A stretch of DNA of 64,000 nt from Erysipelotrichaceae bacterium (GCA_017512885.1 JAFWEP010000003.1:124001-188000); one strand, 5' to 3'; numbered from the stretch's first letter, positions 52,528 through 60,891 are shown. Notes: generated by a model from the sequence alone, not told the origin. Translations and numbers: made by a program.

Positions 52528-53190
52528 ATGCTCGACAGTATCTTCCGCATCCTGAGCCGTTACGGAGTCGTCTATCTCCGGGGGATCGGCGGTACGATCT
52601 CGCTTTCGCTGATCACCGTCTCTCTGGCCACCCTCGTCGGTACCCTGCTGGCGATCATAAAATTATCCGGAAACCGTCTCCTGAACAGCGCTGTCGACCT
52701 CTGGCTGGCGATCATCCGCGGGACGCCGGTCCTCTTGCAGATCTATTTCTTCTGGCTCTGGCTGCCCAGGTTGCTGCCGATCGAGCTCTCTGACCGCAAC
52801 TGCATCATCTGTGCCTTAGTTGCCAATGCCTCGGCCTATGTCTGCGAGATCATCCGCTCCGGCATCCAGGCCGTAGACAGTGGACAGAAGGAAGCAGCCC
52901 TCTCCTTAGGCATGTCTTCCTACCACTGCATGACCCGCATCATCCTGCCTCAGGCCCTGCGCAACATCCTGCCGGCCTTAGGCGGAGAGTTCATTTCCAT
53001 GATCAAGCAGACTTCCCTGGCTTCGATCTTCTTCATCGGCGAACTGACCACGGCCTACCATACCGTACAGTCCGCCACCTATCTGGCGATCCCCTCTCTG
53101 GTCATCGCCGGCATCCTCTACTTCGTGCTGACCGGCATCCTGACCCGGGTCATGACCAGAGTCGAACTGCGCCTCAACAACGCGTATTAA
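52528..53190 (+). CDS. amino acid ABC transporter, permease
   Basis: A 220-residue His/Glu/Gln-type permease with about five helices. The ATPase-contact EAAxxxG loop reads KEAALSLGMSSYHCMTRIILPQALR. It begins 1 nt after the binding-protein stop. No ATP-binding subunit gene follows; the next gene is an M20 amidohydrolase. Confidence 0.92.
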   Translation: MLDSIFRILSRYGVVYLRGIGGTISLSLITVSLATLVGTLLAIIKLSGNRLLNSAVDLWLAIIRGTPVLLQIYFFWLWLPRLLPIELSDRNCIICALVANASAYVCEIIRSGIQAVDSGQKEAALSLGMSSYHCMTRIILPQALRNILPALGGEFISMIKQTSLASIFFIGELTTAYHTVQSATYLAIPSLVIAGILYFVLTGILTRVMTRVELRLNNAY

Positions 53191-53198
53191 GGAGCCTC

Positions 53199-54632
53199 AT
53201 GGAACAGAAAGAATTCATTCAGAAGGTCATTGCGCAGAAGAAAGACATCCTGCTCGCTGCCAGTGATCAGATCTATGACTTTGCCGAACTGGCCTTTGAA
53301 GAAGTGCGCTCTGCCGCTCTGCTGGAAGAGATCCTGCAGCAGGAAGGCTTTACGGTAGAGACCGGACTGGCCGATATCCCCACCGCTTTCTCCGGGACAT
53401 GGGGCACAGGTTCTCCGGTCATCGGTTTTCTGGGCGAATACGATGCCCTCGACGGTCTCTCGCAGAAAGCCGGCTGCTGGGTACATACGCCCGTAAAGGA
53501 AGGCGCACCGGGACATGGCTGCGGACACTGCCTTCTGGGCAGCGCAGCCTTAGGCGCTGCGATCGCCGTCAAAGAATACCTGCAGCAGAATAACGAAAAA
53601 GGCACCGTCATCTGCTTCGGCTGTCCGGCTGAAGAAGGCGCCGGCTCCAAGCAGTTCATGGCCAGAGACGGCATCTTCGATGTCTGTGACTATGTCTTCA
53701 CCTGGCATCCCGCTATGACCAATGACGTCAGCGCCAACTCCACCACCGCCATCATGGGTGCCAACTTCTCCTTCCGTGGCAAGGCTGCCCATGCGGGCGG
53801 TTCGCCCTGGCTCGGCCGCAGTGCATTGGATGCGGCGGAACTGATGAACGTCGGCTGCAACTACCTCCACGAACACATGAAGGACGGTCAGCGTGTCCAC
53901 TACGCCTACGGCGATGCCGGCGGAACGGCGCCCAATGTCGTGCCGGCCTATGCCCGGGTCAAATACGAGGTGCGGGCCCGTACCGTCAAAGAGTGTCAGG
54001 AGCTTTTTGAAAGAGTTACGAAGGTCGCCGAAGGTGCAGCCCTGATGACCGAGACCCAGATGGAATGCCAGATCACGATGGCCTTCTCCGACTTTACCAA
54101 CAACCCCGTCCTGGCCAAGGTCGCTTCCGATACGCTCACAGAACTGGGAGCTCCGGAATGGAGCGAGGAAGACTATGCCCTGGCCAGAGCCTTCTTGAAC
54201 TCCTATGAACCGCTGCAGCTCTCCGGCATCAAGGAGAGTCTGAAGGAACGTTTCGGCAGTGAAAAGCTCGAGACGATCCTGCAAATGCCCCTGCATGACA
54301 GCGTCATCCCCTACGATCCCGCCAAAGGCATCCCGGTCGGCGGCTCGAGCGATGTCGGAGACGTCAGCTATGCCGTGCCGACCTGTGAGATCCATGTTGC
54401 CACGCAGTGCCTGGGCAACATCGGCCATACCTGGCAGAATGCAGGACAGTCTGCTTCACCTCTCGGACGCAAGGGTCTCCTGCGGGCGGCAGAAGCGATG
54501 GCGCTCTCTGCCCTGCGCATGCGCGATCCGCAGCTGATCACCGAAGCGAAGAAAGCTACGCTGGCGCGTAACGGCGGAAAGTATGTATGTCCCCTGCCGG
54601 CAGACGTCAAGCCGCCGATCGGCACTTATTGA
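53199..54632 (+). CDS. M20 family amidohydrolase/peptidase, AbgB-like
   Basis: A 477-residue zinc hydrolase. GHGCGHCLLGSAALG and CPAEEGAGSKQFM are the metal and catalytic glutamate motifs, TWHPAM and a late GSSDVGDVSYAVPT continue the family pattern; the dimerisation domain lies around residues 185-310. Its size is that of the p-aminobenzoyl-glutamate hydrolase B group. It is 8 nt after the permease, so it probably hydrolyses the imported amide. Its 3' end overlaps the reverse transcriptase gene by 7 nt, tail to tail. Confidence 0.88.
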   Translation: MEQKEFIQKVIAQKKDILLAASDQIYDFAELAFEEVRSAALLEEILQQEGFTVETGLADIPTAFSGTWGTGSPVIGFLGEYDALDGLSQKAGCWVHTPVKEGAPGHGCGHCLLGSAALGAAIAVKEYLQQNNEKGTVICFGCPAEEGAGSKQFMARDGIFDVCDYVFTWHPAMTNDVSANSTTAIMGANFSFRGKAAHAGGSPWLGRSALDAAELMNVGCNYLHEHMKDGQRVHYAYGDAGGTAPNVVPAYARVKYEVRARTVKECQELFERVTKVAEGAALMTETQMECQITMAFSDFTNNPVLAKVASDTLTELGAPEWSEEDYALARAFLNSYEPLQLSGIKESLKERFGSEKLETILQMPLHDSVIPYDPAKGIPVGGSSDVGDVSYAVPTCEIHVATQCLGNIGHTWQNAGQSASPLGRKGLLRAAEAMALSALRMRDPQLITEAKKATLARNGGKYVCPLPADVKPPIGTY

Positions 54633-55831
54633 GCAGCCAGACGGCGGTTCTCCTCCTTCCAACGGTAGAATTCCGCGACCAGCGGAGTATAGCCCAGCTT
54701 CTTCAGTTCTGCGTAACGGATGCGGTAATTCGCTTTAGTGTGTCTGCCGCTCTGCAGATAGCGCAGATATTCCTGCAGACAGCGGTCGATCTGCGAAAGA
54801 CCCTCCGTCTCCGTCAGGAGTGGAAAATAGAAACGGCTCCAGGTGAACTCCCCGGTCCCGCTGAGATCGTAGAACTTGTTGTCGAAATAACGGATCAGAG
54901 AGCGTGCCCGCTTTTCCCAGGGCACGTTTTCTTTTTCGTCCTGCCGATAGATCCTTCTGGCTTTGCGGCGGATCTTCGCCTGCATCTTCCGGACCGTGAC
55001 CGCAGAAAGACCGACTCTTCCGGCCTGACAGGAAAGACCGAGGTAGCTGATGGGCTCGCCCGGTGCAAAGAAGCAGGTCTTTTCTTCATTGAGCTGCAGC
55101 TTCCTTTCCTGCAGACGTTCTTTGAGCAGGAGCAGTCCTTCTTCTCTTTCTTCTACGCTGTCGAAAAGCAGCAGCAGATCATCGGCATAACGAAAATACG
55201 GAATGCCTCTTTCCCGGAAGCAGGCATCCAGGTCCTTCAGATAGATATTGGCCAGGAAGTTGGCGACCGGCACGCCTGGCAGCGCTCCCCGTTTCTCCAT
55301 GATCTCTTCCCCTCTATAGATGCAGCGCCCCTGCTGCAGGATCTCCCGCAGGAACTGCAGCAGTTCCGGATCGTCATCGAGTACTTCCGCAAGATCCTGA
55401 CACAGCAGTTCCGGATCGATCGAAGCGAAGTAATCGTGGATATCGGCCTTGAGGACATACTTCTTCTCCAGGTCTCCGACCTGCAGCAGTCTTCCGACCG
55501 CTGTCTTCACCTGATAGTTCTTTCGGAAGGAGTAGCAGTCTTCGCTGATCTTTCCGTCATAGGCATAGAGCAGCCAGGCCAATACCTTCAGCACCCGGTT
55601 CTCCGCTTCCGGAAAGGTATAGACCGTGCGCTTCCTGCGGGAGCCCTGTTTGGAGAGGATCTTCTTTTCCGGCAACGGAAAAGAAGACAGAGCGACCCTC
55701 TGCCAGCCTTCTTCCGCAATAAAAGCTTCGAGATCCCTGATCTCCCGCGGAGACAGCTGTCCCCGTTCTTTCTTTTCCTGCAGGTATTCCTGCCAGGTCT
55801 CTTTATCCTGCAGCCTTTTCAGCAGTTCCAT
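54626..55831 (-). CDS. free-standing reverse transcriptase (group II-like, unassigned class)
   Basis: A 401-residue RNA-directed DNA polymerase. SFRKN near residue 101 matches the group II YGFR block, VLKADIHDYFASI carries Asp130, RGALPGVPVANFLANIYL spans 181-198, and FRYADDLLLLF holds the YADD catalytic pair at 215-218. NEEKTCFF and ISYLGLS follow in the palm and thumb. A C-terminal extension contains TKANYRIRYAELKKLGY. No maturase endonuclease, retron NAxxH motif or diversity-generating partner is seen. The ATG has no Shine-Dalgarno site and directly follows a U run; TTG at 55834 is the alternative. Confidence 0.9.
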   Translation of the reverse strand: MELLKRLQDKETWQEYLQEKKERGQLSPREIRDLEAFIAEEGWQRVALSSFPLPEKKILSKQGSRRKRTVYTFPEAENRVLKVLAWLLYAYDGKISEDCYSFRKNYQVKTAVGRLLQVGDLEKKYVLKADIHDYFASIDPELLCQDLAEVLDDDPELLQFLREILQQGRCIYRGEEIMEKRGALPGVPVANFLANIYLKDLDACFRERGIPYFRYADDLLLLFDSVEEREEGLLLLKERLQERKLQLNEEKTCFFAPGEPISYLGLSCQAGRVGLSAVTVRKMQAKIRRKARRIYRQDEKENVPWEKRARSLIRYFDNKFYDLSGTGEFTWSRFYFPLLTETEGLSQIDRCLQEYLRYLQSGRHTKANYRIRYAELKKLGYTPLVAEFYRWKEENRRLAAQ

Positions 55832-55832
55832 C

Positions 55833-55965
55833 AAAAAAAGAAAGAGAAAGAGCTTTGAAGTAAGCTGTGCTTACGATACCGGAGCGTACCTGTTCCAACG
55901 GTCTGCAACGTTCTGTACGGAACAGGCTGGGACCTTCACAGACACAGAAGTGCTTTTCTCTTTCT
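55833..55965 (-). ncRNA. Structured RNA element directly upstream of the reverse transcriptase
   Basis: AGAAAGAGAAA (55839-55849) pairs with TTTCTCTTTCT (55955-55965), and after one bulged base AGC pairs with GCT, giving a 14-bp closing stem. Inside are three hairpins: CCTGTTCC/GGAACAGG (55889-55896 with 55919-55926), GTAAGC/GCTTAC (55860-55865 with 55869-55874) and a small CTTC/GAAG (55934-55950). On the minus strand it ends in seven U, then GATG of the RT. It looks like a compact RNA that ends or stalls transcription, or serves the RT as template or cofactor. Confidence 0.6.
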
Positions 55966-55974
55966 GTCGAAAAA

Positions 55975-56523
55975 CTACAGATACTTCCGTAATCTTTCTG
56001 TAATGTAGGGTACGGTATTGGGATAATGGACGACGAAGTTCAGGAAGGGGATGCCCTTCTTCTCAGCGACTTCTCTGGCCCAGCGGTATTCGCGGTGAGC
56101 GGTCGTGGTCTTCCCGATCAGCATCATCACCAGTTTCGGAACTTCTCCTTCAGAAACGACCAGTGAATAGTTCATGAACTTCCCTTCGCCGCCCAGTTCG
56201 CTCGGAGAAACATCCTCCCTTACCGTATACTGCGGGAACTCCTTTGCCAGGACTTCCAGGATCTTCTCTTTGCAGTCCCGTCCGTCTTCCTCGAAGTATT
56301 CCTGCTTCGCCTCTTCCCGGGCAGTATCCGCACCGGTCTTCAGACTCTGCTTCAGTCCTTCGAGATCAACGTCCTTCAGCTGTTCCTTCAGCTCTCCGGC
56401 AGCGTTTTCCAGATTCCCCTTCAGTTCGTTCAGAAAAGAAGCAGCCTTCTCTTTATTCTCTTCGGTGGCTACTTCCTTGAGGGCTTTAGCACCCTCAGAG
56501 ATCAGCTTATCAAAGATTCCCAT
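55975..56523 (-). CDS. hypothetical protein with coiled N-terminus
   Basis: A 182-residue cytoplasmic protein, not recognised. Residues 1-75 are Ala/Glu/Lys-rich and likely coiled (KEVATEENKEKAASFLNELK). Residues 80-182 form a compact mixed domain, with GEGKFMNYSLVVSEGEVPKLVMMLIGK and FLNFVVHYPNTVPYI, which distantly recalls restriction-endonuclease-like folds; I assign no activity. It lies just upstream of the RNA element and RT on the same strand and could be cotranscribed with them. GAGGAC precedes the ATG. Confidence 0.7.
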   Translation of the reverse strand: MGIFDKLISEGAKALKEVATEENKEKAASFLNELKGNLENAAGELKEQLKDVDLEGLKQSLKTGADTAREEAKQEYFEEDGRDCKEKILEVLAKEFPQYTVREDVSPSELGGEGKFMNYSLVVSEGEVPKLVMMLIGKTTTAHREYRWAREVAEKKGIPFLNFVVHYPNTVPYITERLRKYL

Positions 56524-56572
56524 ATTATTGTCCTCTGTTTCTTTTCTTCAGCATACCATATTCCCGATTTTT

Positions 56573-57319
56573 TTACAGTTTAATGTTTCGTACAAAATAC
56601 CAGTGTTCATCATCCGAGATCTCCGGCACATAGCGGTAACCCAGCCGGTCATAGGCTTTGAACTCTTCCGGATCAGTTGTGCGGTGTTCCGCCAGCCAGC
56701 GTACGCTGTCGCCCCGGGCGATCTTGGCATAGACGCCTTTGGTGCTCAGTTTCCCTTCTTCCTCTTCCGCAAAGAGGATGCGGATGCAGCGGTCTTCCTT
56801 CTTCAGATAAGGGGATACTGCTTTGGAATACTCCTCGGAAGCGAGATCCAGGAAGATGCCGTCGCCGTCCCGGACCTCTTCATAGATCTTCTCTCCCCAC
56901 CAGGCATAGAGATCCTTCCCTTCCGGAGCTCCTTTAGTCTGCATCTCCAGGCGGTAGGGAATGATGCCGTCAAAGGGCTTCAAAGCACCATAGAATCCGG
57001 AGAGGATACGCAGATGCTGCCGGAGGTAGTCGAACTCTTCCTCATCGAAGAGCGACGGTTCCATCGTCGTATACTGGATCCCGTCATAAGCCAGCAGCGC
57101 CGGACTCATTCCCTGCTGCAGATCCCTCTGCAGATACTTCTCCGCATTCAAAGCGATCTTTTCACTGCAGGCCCAGAGCTTCTTCCTTTCTTCGTGAGAA
57201 AGAGAAAGCAGCCAATGCCGCAGTTCCTGCGCTTCCGAAAGAAAGACCGGCAGACTGCGGTAAACGAAGTCGTCGGTCGCTTCCTTCATCTTCTTGGCCG
57301 GAGCGATCAGTATCCTCAT
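56573..57319 (-). CDS. yaaA: peroxide stress protein YaaA
   Basis: A 248-residue DUF328 protein. MRILIAPAKKMKEATDD, the mid-region LAYDGIQYTTMEPSLFDEEE and LRILSGFYGALKPFDGIIPYRLEM are the family blocks. In Escherichia coli YaaA lowers free iron and DNA damage under peroxide. It overlaps bcp by 4 nt, a fitting partner. Confidence 0.92.
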   Translation of the reverse strand: MRILIAPAKKMKEATDDFVYRSLPVFLSEAQELRHWLLSLSHEERKKLWACSEKIALNAEKYLQRDLQQGMSPALLAYDGIQYTTMEPSLFDEEEFDYLRQHLRILSGFYGALKPFDGIIPYRLEMQTKGAPEGKDLYAWWGEKIYEEVRDGDGIFLDLASEEYSKAVSPYLKKEDRCIRILFAEEEEGKLSTKGVYAKIARGDSVRWLAEHRTTDPEEFKAYDRLGYRYVPEISDDEHWYFVRNIKL

Positions 57320-57771
57320 AAGTCGAGGAGACGCTTCGAAGCGTCCTCTTTCGCTTTGACCTTCTCGAAGTTCTTCTGAATGATCCCTTCCTCATCGATC
57401 AGGAAGGTCGAACGGACGATGCCCATATAGGTCCTTCCGTAGTTCTTCTTCTCCTGCCAGGCTCCGTAGGCTTCGATCACCTTGGCCTCCGGATCGGAGA
57501 GCAGGGTAAAGGGCAGACCGTAGTTCTCGGCGAACTTCTTATGGGAAGCGACGGAGTCCTTGCTGACGCCGAGGACGACCGCGCCTTTCTCCTGAAACTG
57601 CGGCAGCAGATCACGGTAGCTGCAGGCCTGAGCGGTGCAGCCGCTGGTATTGTCCTTGGGATAGAAGTAGAGGATCACTTTCTTTCCGCGGTAGTCGCTT
57701 AAGGAATGCAGGACACCGTCCTGATCGGGCAGGGTGAATTCCGGAGCTTTGCTTCCGACTTCCTTCAACAT
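57316..57771 (-). CDS. bcp: peroxiredoxin, Bcp/PrxQ type
   Basis: A 151-residue thiol peroxidase. APEFTLPDQDG opens the fold and FYPKDNTSGCTAQACSYRD holds the peroxidatic Cys (first) and the resolving Cys five residues on. The remaining SKDS and GRTYMGIVRSTFLID segments are typical. It is adjacent to the DUF gene upstream and overlaps yaaA. Confidence 0.94.
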   Translation of the reverse strand: MLKEVGSKAPEFTLPDQDGVLHSLSDYRGKKVILYFYPKDNTSGCTAQACSYRDLLPQFQEKGAVVLGVSKDSVASHKKFAENYGLPFTLLSDPEAKVIEAYGAWQEKKNYGRTYMGIVRSTFLIDEEGIIQKNFEKVKAKEDASKRLLDL

Positions 57772-58203
57772 TTATTCTTCCTCCAGATAATAACAGGGAT
57801 TATCGCTTTCCCCTAAATAAGCTAATTCATCGAATTCCGGACCGTAACCGAGATCACGGTAAGGAAGTCCCAGGAAGTAACCTTCCTCTTCTTCCTTCTC
57901 TCCGCATTCCATCAGGATCAGGGAGACCTTCTCTTCTTCCTCATCGGCTTCCCCGGTATAGACCAGGGCATAGACTTTCGCCTCCGGCGAGATCTCTTTC
58001 AGCGCCTGCGGGACAAGGCTCCAGGCTTCTTCCGGATCACCGGAAAGGTCCTTCAGACAGAGCTCCCCTTCCTTGACCGTTGCCGCAAAGAGGACCTCCT
58101 TCCCGTCTGCCAGCTTGCACTGGGCTTCTAAGAAGGCATCATCGATCAGCTTCGCCAGTTCTTCTGAAAAGTCAAAGGATACCGTTTCTTCTGTTTCTGT
58201 CAT
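57772..58203 (-). CDS. acidic hypothetical protein in the redox operon
   Basis: A 143-residue protein rich in Glu and Asp, not recognised. It has no signal peptide, membrane helix or cysteine motif. Segments such as KEVLFAATVKEGELCLKDL and AKVYALVYTGEADEEEEK suggest alternating strands. It overlaps the nitroreductase by 4 nt and directly abuts bcp, so it belongs to the operon. Confidence 0.75.
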   Translation of the reverse strand: MTETEETVSFDFSEELAKLIDDAFLEAQCKLADGKEVLFAATVKEGELCLKDLSGDPEEAWSLVPQALKEISPEAKVYALVYTGEADEEEEKVSLILMECGEKEEEEGYFLGLPYRDLGYGPEFDELAYLGESDNPCYYLEEE

Positions 58204-58937
58204 TCTTCCTCCTTGCGGAAAGGCTTCAGCAGTTCCTCGACCGAACGGGTCATCTCCACGCTGAAGTCGGAATTGTATTTGCGCTTGCAGAAGGCCTGCA
58301 GCCAGCTCTCGCGCATTCCTTCCGGAGCTTTCGGAGCGAACATCTCTTCCAGTTCCTGCTCTTCCAGACGATGATATTTATCGGTGAAGACCATATACTT
58401 CGGATCGAAACGCTGCGGTTTCTTGCGTTCTTTCTGCTGCTCGGTCGGATAGCCGAAGACGATCAGGGCCGCCGGGAAGACTTTCTCCGGTAGACCGAGG
58501 ATCTCCCGCTGGATCTCACAGTTCTCCATGATGTCGCCGATGTAGCAGGAACCGATGCCTAAGGACCAGGCCGCGGTGACCGCATTCTGAGCGGCGATCA
58601 GGGTATCGTCGATCGCTAAGAGGATATCGCCTAATCCCAGATCCCGGGGCTCGCAGCCGGCATTGCGGAAGGCATCGTGCCATTTCAGATAATCCGCGCA
58701 GTAGACTAAGACCAGTTTCCCTTCGGCGATGAAGGGCTGATGGTCGCAGCTGTCGGCCAGTCTCTTCTTCAATTCCGGATCTTCGACCCGGATCACCGAA
58801 TACATCTGCATATTGCCGACGGTGGGGGCGTCGAAAGAAGCCTGCAGGATCTGCTGCACGGCTTCTTCGGGAATGGGTTCGTCCGTAAAGACGCGAACGG
58901 ACTTTCTCTCGGCCAGCTGCTTCAATACTTCGTTCAT
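58200..58937 (-). CDS. nitroreductase family FMN oxidoreductase
   Basis: A 245-residue flavoenzyme. ERKSVRVFTDEPIPEEAVQQIL and FDAPTVGNMQMYS begin the NfsA/FRP-like fold, and AWSLGIGSCYIGDI with LVIFGYPTE-like AALIVFGYPTEQQ follow. The C-terminal 50 residues resemble the NfsA/YcnD extension. It overlaps the kinase by 4 nt. The electron acceptor is unknown; a role in quinone or nitro-compound reduction is usual for the family. Confidence 0.88.
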   Translation of the reverse strand: MNEVLKQLAERKSVRVFTDEPIPEEAVQQILQASFDAPTVGNMQMYSVIRVEDPELKKRLADSCDHQPFIAEGKLVLVYCADYLKWHDAFRNAGCEPRDLGLGDILLAIDDTLIAAQNAVTAAWSLGIGSCYIGDIMENCEIQREILGLPEKVFPAALIVFGYPTEQQKERKKPQRFDPKYMVFTDKYHRLEEQELEEMFAPKAPEGMRESWLQAFCKRKYNSDFSVEMTRSVEELLKPFRKEEE

Positions 58938-59809
58938 AGTTCCTCCAATACCGGTCCGTGCACTTCACAGACCTTTGCGCCGATCCTGGCGGCTTCTCGT
59001 AAAGCTTCTTTTTTCTCTTTCCCGGCACAGATCAGAGCCAGATAGGTACCGATATGCGAATCTCCGGCTCCGGTCGAATCCACGACATTGACCGGGAAGG
59101 CTTCCTGTTCGATGAATCCTTTTCCGTCATAGAGCAGACAGCTGTTGGCGCCGTCGGTAAGGATGACGGTGTTCTGTGTTCTTGCGAACAGTCTTTCTGC
59201 ACAGTTACGGATATCGCCTCCGCAGTGCAGATAGTCTCTTGCCTCCCGCAGGTTGAGATGCAGCAAGGGATGCAGATCGAGCAGTCGTTCCTGCCGGCAA
59301 TGATCGACGGAAGCGATCTGCGTGCCCGGGGCATAACAGAACGGCAGTTCCGGGTGGGCAGCCAGGAAATCGACGATATAGTCGCCGCTGTTCTCCTGGA
59401 CCTCGAAACCGGTGCAGTAAGCCATGCCGTATCCCGCTGCATCCAGGGAAGCAAACCACTCCGCTTTAAAGCGGTATTCCGCCCCATGCAAGGCCATAAA
59501 GGTCCTTCTTCCTTCCTTATCGACGATGCAGTAGCAGCAGCCGTTCTCCTCTTCGCTCTCAAAGAGGATCGGGATCTGCCGCTTCTGCAGTTCCTTTCGG
59601 ACAAAGTCTCCGTAGATCCCCTTCCCGACCGGAGCAGCCAGAGTATAAGGCACCTTGAACAGTTCAAACATATGCGAGACATTGCAGGCGCAGCCACCCA
59701 GCTGCATGGATTGTGAATAGGGATTCACGTCTTCTTCCAGAGCCGGCAAGTGGTCGACTCTGATGGTGATATCGGCAACGGCCGAACCGATGATCAGGGC
59801 TTTCTTCAT
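58934..59809 (-). CDS. PfkB-family sugar or nucleoside kinase
   Basis: A 291-residue kinase. The N-terminal LGGCACNVSHMFELF and the catalytic VVDSTGAGDSHIGTYLA near residue 240 mark the ribokinase fold, with Asp of GAGDS as base. The substrate is not clear; ribokinase, fructokinase and nucleoside kinases are all possible. It is the first gene of a five-gene operon (kinase, nitroreductase, acidic protein, Bcp, YaaA) with overlapping starts. AGGAT lies 8 nt before the ATG. Confidence 0.85.
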   Translation of the reverse strand: MKKALIIGSAVADITIRVDHLPALEEDVNPYSQSMQLGGCACNVSHMFELFKVPYTLAAPVGKGIYGDFVRKELQKRQIPILFESEEENGCCYCIVDKEGRRTFMALHGAEYRFKAEWFASLDAAGYGMAYCTGFEVQENSGDYIVDFLAAHPELPFCYAPGTQIASVDHCRQERLLDLHPLLHLNLREARDYLHCGGDIRNCAERLFARTQNTVILTDGANSCLLYDGKGFIEQEAFPVNVVDSTGAGDSHIGTYLALICAGKEKKEALREAARIGAKVCEVHGPVLEEL

Positions 59810-59823
59810 GATTCTATCCTAAC

Positions 59824-59853
59824 AGAAAAAAGGATCCTTCGGGTGAGGATCCT
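59824..59853 (-). terminator. Terminator after the flavin reductase-like gene
   Basis: AGGATCC and GGATCCT arms form a hairpin; on the minus strand it is followed by TTTTTTC. It separates the flavin reductase gene from the PfkB operon. Confidence 0.75.
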
Positions 59854-59863
59854 GTGTACCGAT

Positions 59864-59885
59864 ATATCTGTACTTTAACAGATAT
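59864..59885. promoter_or_regulatory. Interrupted palindrome, candidate operator
   Basis: ATATCTG-N8-CAGATAT, perfect 7-bp arms, in the spacer upstream of the PfkB operon and downstream of the flavin reductase gene. Function unknown. Confidence 0.35.
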
Positions 59886-59943
59886 CGGATACGATCTTTC
59901 ATTTTGGAATAAATTTCTGAAAAATGCCGCAGAGTGACCTTTT

Positions 59944-60891
59944 TCACTTTTTTCTATCACTTTTCTTCTCTTTGGAACGCTTGTCGTTGATGATCTGCAT
60001 CTCCTGCACATCGATCTTCTTCACACCGTTCTCTTCCGCCCACTTCACGCAGCCTTTCAGGACTGTCGGCAGGAAGATGCGCGGCACCTTCACCAGCATT
60101 CCCAAAGCTTCATCGGTGAATTCCACATCGGTCTGCAGTCTCTTGGCGGCATAGCGTACGGAAGCGACCGTAGTCTGCCGCTGCGGAAGCAGTTCCGGGA
60201 TCAGCCGGCGGTGCTTGTGGTACCAGAAGTTCTTCGAGTCCCGGTAACCGTAATCGACCGGCAGATGCGGGAAATCGGCAGACTTTACTCCGTTGATGAT
60301 CGCTTTCTGGTACTTCTCCTTCATCAGAATCTTCTCGATCTTTAAGACGAAGTGTGCACCGTAGGGAGTGGTGATCCCGTTGAAATCATGATACTTCTCC
60401 AGTTCGTAGTGATCCTGTCCCTCTGCTAAAGGCGGATCATCCTGGGCATTGTCCAGCGTATCCACCCAGGTGCATTCCACCGCCTGCAGAGCTTCCGTAA
60501 TGACCTGCGGATAGACACCTTCCGGATCCTCCTCCTTGCGTAAGCCATCCTCCAGATGGAAACGGAAGTCCTTCATCTTCTCTTCCGGCGTATCGCCCGG
60601 CCAGCCCAGCCGCACCGTCTCCTTAAAGGTCTTCCGGTCATCGCCCAGGAAATTCAGGACGCATTTCTTGTGTTTGATCAGGTTCTGGGCAGTATTGGAA
60701 GAATTGCGGCATTCCAGCAGGAAGGCATAGTAATCCTTTCCGGCTACGTAGAACGGTGCCAGTAAGGAATAAGGACCGCAGGTCGTCTTCCCCTCATCCG
60801 TCAGGGTGCTGACCAGTACCACCGGCATCGGGAAGAACAGGGAACTCTGGTAGAAATTATCTACCGGACGCAGATTCTGAAAACTTGACAT
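59944..60891 (-). CDS. flavin reductase-like protein with C-terminal PCP_red-like domain
   Basis: A 315-residue protein. Residues 1-215 form an FMN-binding split barrel (FFPMPVVLVSTLTDEGKTTCGPYSLLAPF, then ECRNSSNTAQNL). The last 60 residues (FTDEALGMLVKVPRIFLPTV, EENGVKKIDVQ) resemble the small helical PCP_red domain found at the end of light-independent protochlorophyllide reductase and in unrelated proteins. No photosynthesis gene is present. GAGAGAGG precedes the ATG. Confidence 0.75.
   Translation of the reverse strand: MSSFQNLRPVDNFYQSSLFFPMPVVLVSTLTDEGKTTCGPYSLLAPFYVAGKDYYAFLLECRNSSNTAQNLIKHKKCVLNFLGDDRKTFKETVRLGWPGDTPEEKMKDFRFHLEDGLRKEEDPEGVYPQVITEALQAVECTWVDTLDNAQDDPPLAEGQDHYELEKYHDFNGITTPYGAHFVLKIEKILMKEKYQKAIINGVKSADFPHLPVDYGYRDSKNFWYHKHRRLIPELLPQRQTTVASVRYAAKRLQTDVEFTDEALGMLVKVPRIFLPTVLKGCVKWAEENGVKKIDVQEMQIINDKRSKEKKSDRKK

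Noticed and set aside
54626-55831. Diversity-generating retroelement.
   Set aside because: No template/variable repeat pair, Avd-like protein or C-type lectin target gene nearby.
54626-55831. Group II intron.
   Set aside because: No domain V-like hairpin or endonuclease domain around the RT, and no interrupted gene.
54626-55965. Calling the RT and its RNA a true retron.
   Set aside because: The RT has the group II-like SFRKN block in place of NAxxH, and no VTG motif was seen. Only the closing repeats and position are retron-like.
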